NCBI GenBank assembly: GCA_021325515.1
Contig: JAJPHC010000035.1
Location: forward strand, 62,001-126,000
Source: Acidobacteriota bacterium
Lineage (GTDB): Bacteria > Acidobacteriota > Thermoanaerobaculia > Gp7-AA8
Reading direction: 5' to 3'
Length of the DNA stretch: 64,000 nt
Shown: one piece after another, positions 62,155-64,000 of the stretch
How the letters are laid out: each line of letters opens with the position of its first letter
Numbering within the stretch: the first letter of the stretch is position 1
Position numbers and translations under genes: made by a program
The notes under the pieces: model-generated
What the model was told of the DNA's origin: nothing
Databases searched by the model: none
Seen by the model: only the letters and a program-made list of their open reading frames with translations

Positions 62155-64000
62155 TTGATCGCGATCCCGACCCGATTTCGCTCCGCACTGCTCGCCGGCC
62201 TCTGCTGTTTTCTCATCTACAACTTGAACGGCCGCGCGATCACCGCGGGTGACACCTACCCCGCGCGCTATCTTCCGTTCGCGATCCTGCAGCACCACAC
62301 GATCTTCATGAATCCGGTCGCGCGCGTGGCGGCGCAGGGACGAACGATCGTTCAGGGACCGGAGCGCGCATTCTGGATGCTGCCTCGCGCGGACGGACGC
62401 ATCATGTCGCTCTATCCGATCGTCCTTCCGGTGCTCACCGCACCTCTCTACGTTCCGGCCGTCGCCTGGCTCCATGTCGCCGGCCCGAGCGATGTGAGAT
62501 TCGATTCCATCGCGAAGCTGATGGAGAAACTGACGGCGTCGCTGCTCGCAGCCCTCTCCGTATCACTGCTCTATCTCCTTCTCCGCCGGAGGACGACGAA
62601 CGCGAACGCGCTGCTGCTCACCGCTGCGTACGCATTCGGCACGACGACCTGGGTCGTCAGCAGCCAGGCGTTGTGGCAGCACGGGATTGCACAAGTTCTG
62701 GTCATCATCGCGCTGCTGCTGACGGGCCCGTTCAGCGTGAGACGCGCAGTCGTCCTCGCGCTCGTGTGCGGACTCATCGCCTGCAACCGCCCTCCCGATG
62801 TCGTTCTCGCCGGAGTCCTCGGCCTGTATGCGCTCTCGTGGGCCGGCCGCCGGCATGCGGCGCTGCTCGCCGCGGTCGCGGCAGCACCGATGCTGATCGT
62901 GCTCGCCTACAACATCCGCTACGGCGGCAATGTCGCAGGCGGCTATGGCGTCATCGGCCGTGCACAATTCTTCGATCATCCGCTGCTTCCCGGAGTTGCG
63001 GGAATTCTCTTCAGCCCTGCGCGTGGTCTGCTGGTCTACTCGCCGTTTTTCATCTTCATCGTCGCTGCGTTCCGATTCCTGCCCCGCACGCCGAACGAGC
63101 GGCGCCTGACGCTCGCGCTCGCCGCCGGTGTCGTGATTCAGATCCTGCTCTACGCGAAAGTCGATTGGCGCGCCGGGCTCTCGTGGGGACCGCGCTACAT
63201 GACCGATCTGCTCCCCCTTCTGTTCTGGATGATGATTCCGGTCATCGAGAAACTTCGCGGTGCGGCGCGCGCAGCGTTCATCGTGATGGTCGCGTTCTCG
63301 ATCGCGATCGAAGCGATCGGCGCCTTCTGCTACTACCCATCGCTCGACATTGCGATCTACACGATCTATCGCGGCCCGCATGACATGGACGAGGCGTGGC
63401 AGTGGCGCAAGGCGTCGTTCGTCGCGGCGGCGAGGCACGGCATGATCAAGCCGTACCTCTGGCGCATGACGCAGGGGGCATTCGATGCGCTCGAATCGAA
63501 CGGGCAGCGCGTGACCGCGCCGATCGCCGCCGGCCAGGAGCTCGCGGCGACCGGCTGGGCGCTGATCGGACACCGCTCGCCGCGGCAAGTCAGCGTGACG
63601 ATCGATGGCCGCGGGCAGATGCCGGTGAGCACGTTCACGGATCGCCCCGACGTTCGCGCCGCGCTGGGCGAGGCGAGCGCGTCGGGCTGGCGCGTTCCGA
63701 TCGACACGACGCATCTCGATCCGGGTGAGCATCATGTGGTCGCGTTGGTGTGGTCATCCGCGGAGGAGGAAGCGCGCTTTCTCGCGGAGCAGACGTTCGT
63801 CGTGCGCGGCACGACGGCCGTCGCGCATGCGACACCCGGCGGCGACGATCTTCGCGAGGATGCCGCGATCGCGGCGGCGAGACTGCGCGATCATCAGCAG
63901 CCGGAAGGCTACTGGTTCACCTCGTTCACGAGCGGTACGGCATTCGAGAAGCCGCGCACCGAGGTGAACACGTTTCTCACGTCGCTGCTGGTGGATCTGC
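62155..64000 (+). CDS. Polytopic membrane protein with a terpene-cyclase-like C-terminal domain, partial
   Basis: This gene runs off the window, so it is absent from the ORF track. The frame from a TTG at 62155 gives an N-terminal membrane helix (SALLAGLCCFLIYNLNG), then about ten more hydrophobic segments with AYAFGTTTWVVSSQALWQHG, YNIRYGGNVAGGYGVIG and DWRAGLSWGPRYMTDLLPLL. This resembles GT39/ArnT-type membrane proteins. After a soluble beta-rich part (about 470-560) it reads LRDHQQPEGYWFTSFTSGT, which looks like the start of a squalene-hopene-cyclase-type alpha barrel. There is no Shine-Dalgarno. The start is uncertain. Confidence 0.7.
   Translation, partial: MIAIPTRFRSALLAGLCCFLIYNLNGRAITAGDTYPARYLPFAILQHHTIFMNPVARVAAQGRTIVQGPERAFWMLPRADGRIMSLYPIVLPVLTAPLYVPAVAWLHVAGPSDVRFDSIAKLMEKLTASLLAALSVSLLYLLLRRRTTNANALLLTAAYAFGTTTWVVSSQALWQHGIAQVLVIIALLLTGPFSVRRAVVLALVCGLIACNRPPDVVLAGVLGLYALSWAGRRHAALLAAVAAAPMLIVLAYNIRYGGNVAGGYGVIGRAQFFDHPLLPGVAGILFSPARGLLVYSPFFIFIVAAFRFLPRTPNERRLTLALAAGVVIQILLYAKVDWRAGLSWGPRYMTDLLPLLFWMMIPVIEKLRGAARAAFIVMVAFSIAIEAIGAFCYYPSLDIAIYTIYRGPHDMDEAWQWRKASFVAAARHGMIKPYLWRMTQGAFDALESNGQRVTAPIAAGQELAATGWALIGHRSPRQVSVTIDGRGQMPVSTFTDRPDVRAALGEASASGWRVPIDTTHLDPGEHHVVALVWSSAEEEARFLAEQTFVVRGTTAVAHATPGGDDLREDAAIAAARLRDHQQPEGYWFTSFTSGTAFEKPRTEVNTFLTSLLVDL

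Noticed and set aside
57852-62252. A 1466-residue plus-strand ORF opposite the giant glycosyltransferase, and other very long ORFs such as 25194-28145 (983 aa), 47433-49898 (821 aa) and 21629-23539 (636 aa)
   Set aside because: They are antisense shadows of high-GC genes. They are full of Arg/His/Asp runs, have no motif, and lie exactly opposite genes with clear domains.
1-64000. tRNA, rRNA, riboswitch or prophage genes
   Set aside because: I looked for cloverleaf-like inverted repeats, rRNA-like conserved stretches and phage proteins and found nothing I could support.

Overview
The window is high-GC, gene-dense bacterial chromosome with short intergenic gaps, many 4-base ATGA/GTGA overlaps and a large share of hybrid histidine kinases. 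No rRNA, tRNA, CRISPR array, prophage or plasmid gene was recognised. The gene set (archaeal-type glycogen debranching enzyme, GH63-like glucosidase, GMC oxidoreductase, NDH-2 fused to a cyclic-nucleotide domain, very large glycosyltransferases, multi-REC histidine kinases) fits a free-living, soil- or sediment-type lineage such as Acidobacteriota or a neighbour. That placement is inference; no marker gene fixes the taxonomy.

Layout. (1) 1-11.3 kb: carbohydrate and redox genes (VOC protein, GMC oxidoreductase, aquaporin, glucose-1-dehydrogenase-like enzyme, GH63 glucosidase, CGNR regulator, VOC, FMN split-barrel protein, debranching enzyme). They are interspersed with seven clusters of a palindromic REP-like element, and one RAYT-type HUH transposase gene sits between two clusters. 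The repeats are absent from the other 53 kb. Several supply the stop codon or C-terminal tail of the adjacent gene. (2) 11.2-19.4 kb: DoxX, NDH-2/cNMP fusion, cupin, ClC channel, an alpha/beta hydrolase joined to a sigma-factor remnant, an exported protein, and an overlapping exonuclease/nucleotidyltransferase pair. (3) 19.5-23.4 kb: a signalling island with a zinc-ribbon response regulator facing a four-gene operon (response regulator, ABM-domain protein, B12-binding protein with a Wx9EH motif, histidine kinase). (4) 23.6-28.3 kb: a nucleotidyltransferase/small-protein pair, a short UvrA paralogue and a family-5 solute-binding protein without signal peptide. (5) 28.5-37.3 kb: two phosphorelay operons. 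The second begins with a MEDS sensor gene whose frame is interrupted by one UGA at the family's conserved Cys position and is otherwise open into the following kinase gene. (6) 37.3-44.5 kb: a PgaC-like synthase with an outer-membrane barrel, an XRE regulator, and a 1252-residue CheB-CheR-PAS-GAF-kinase fusion. The XRE promoter and the CheB-fusion promoter share a 15-base palindrome over the -35 box. (7) 44.8-57.7 kb: small envelope and stress proteins, two RRM proteins, a GH130/GT4 pair, a fatty-acid desaturase, another hybrid kinase, GAF, pirin, RNase HI, VOC and a CDF transporter. (8) 57.7-64 kb: a giant sulfotransferase/GT2/GT8-like/GT4 protein, divergent from a membrane protein that runs off the window and appears to continue into a terpene-cyclase-like domain.

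Functionally the window combines polysaccharide and glycogen turnover with dense multi-input signalling: six histidine kinases, three stand-alone receiver proteins, and few DNA-binding outputs. The most unusual observations are the UGA-interrupted MEDS gene, the REP/RAYT system that builds gene 3' ends, the putative B12 light- or cobalamin-sensing relay, and the shared XRE operator. Starts were chosen by reading upstream Shine-Dalgarno sequences and overlaps by eye; no database search was available.
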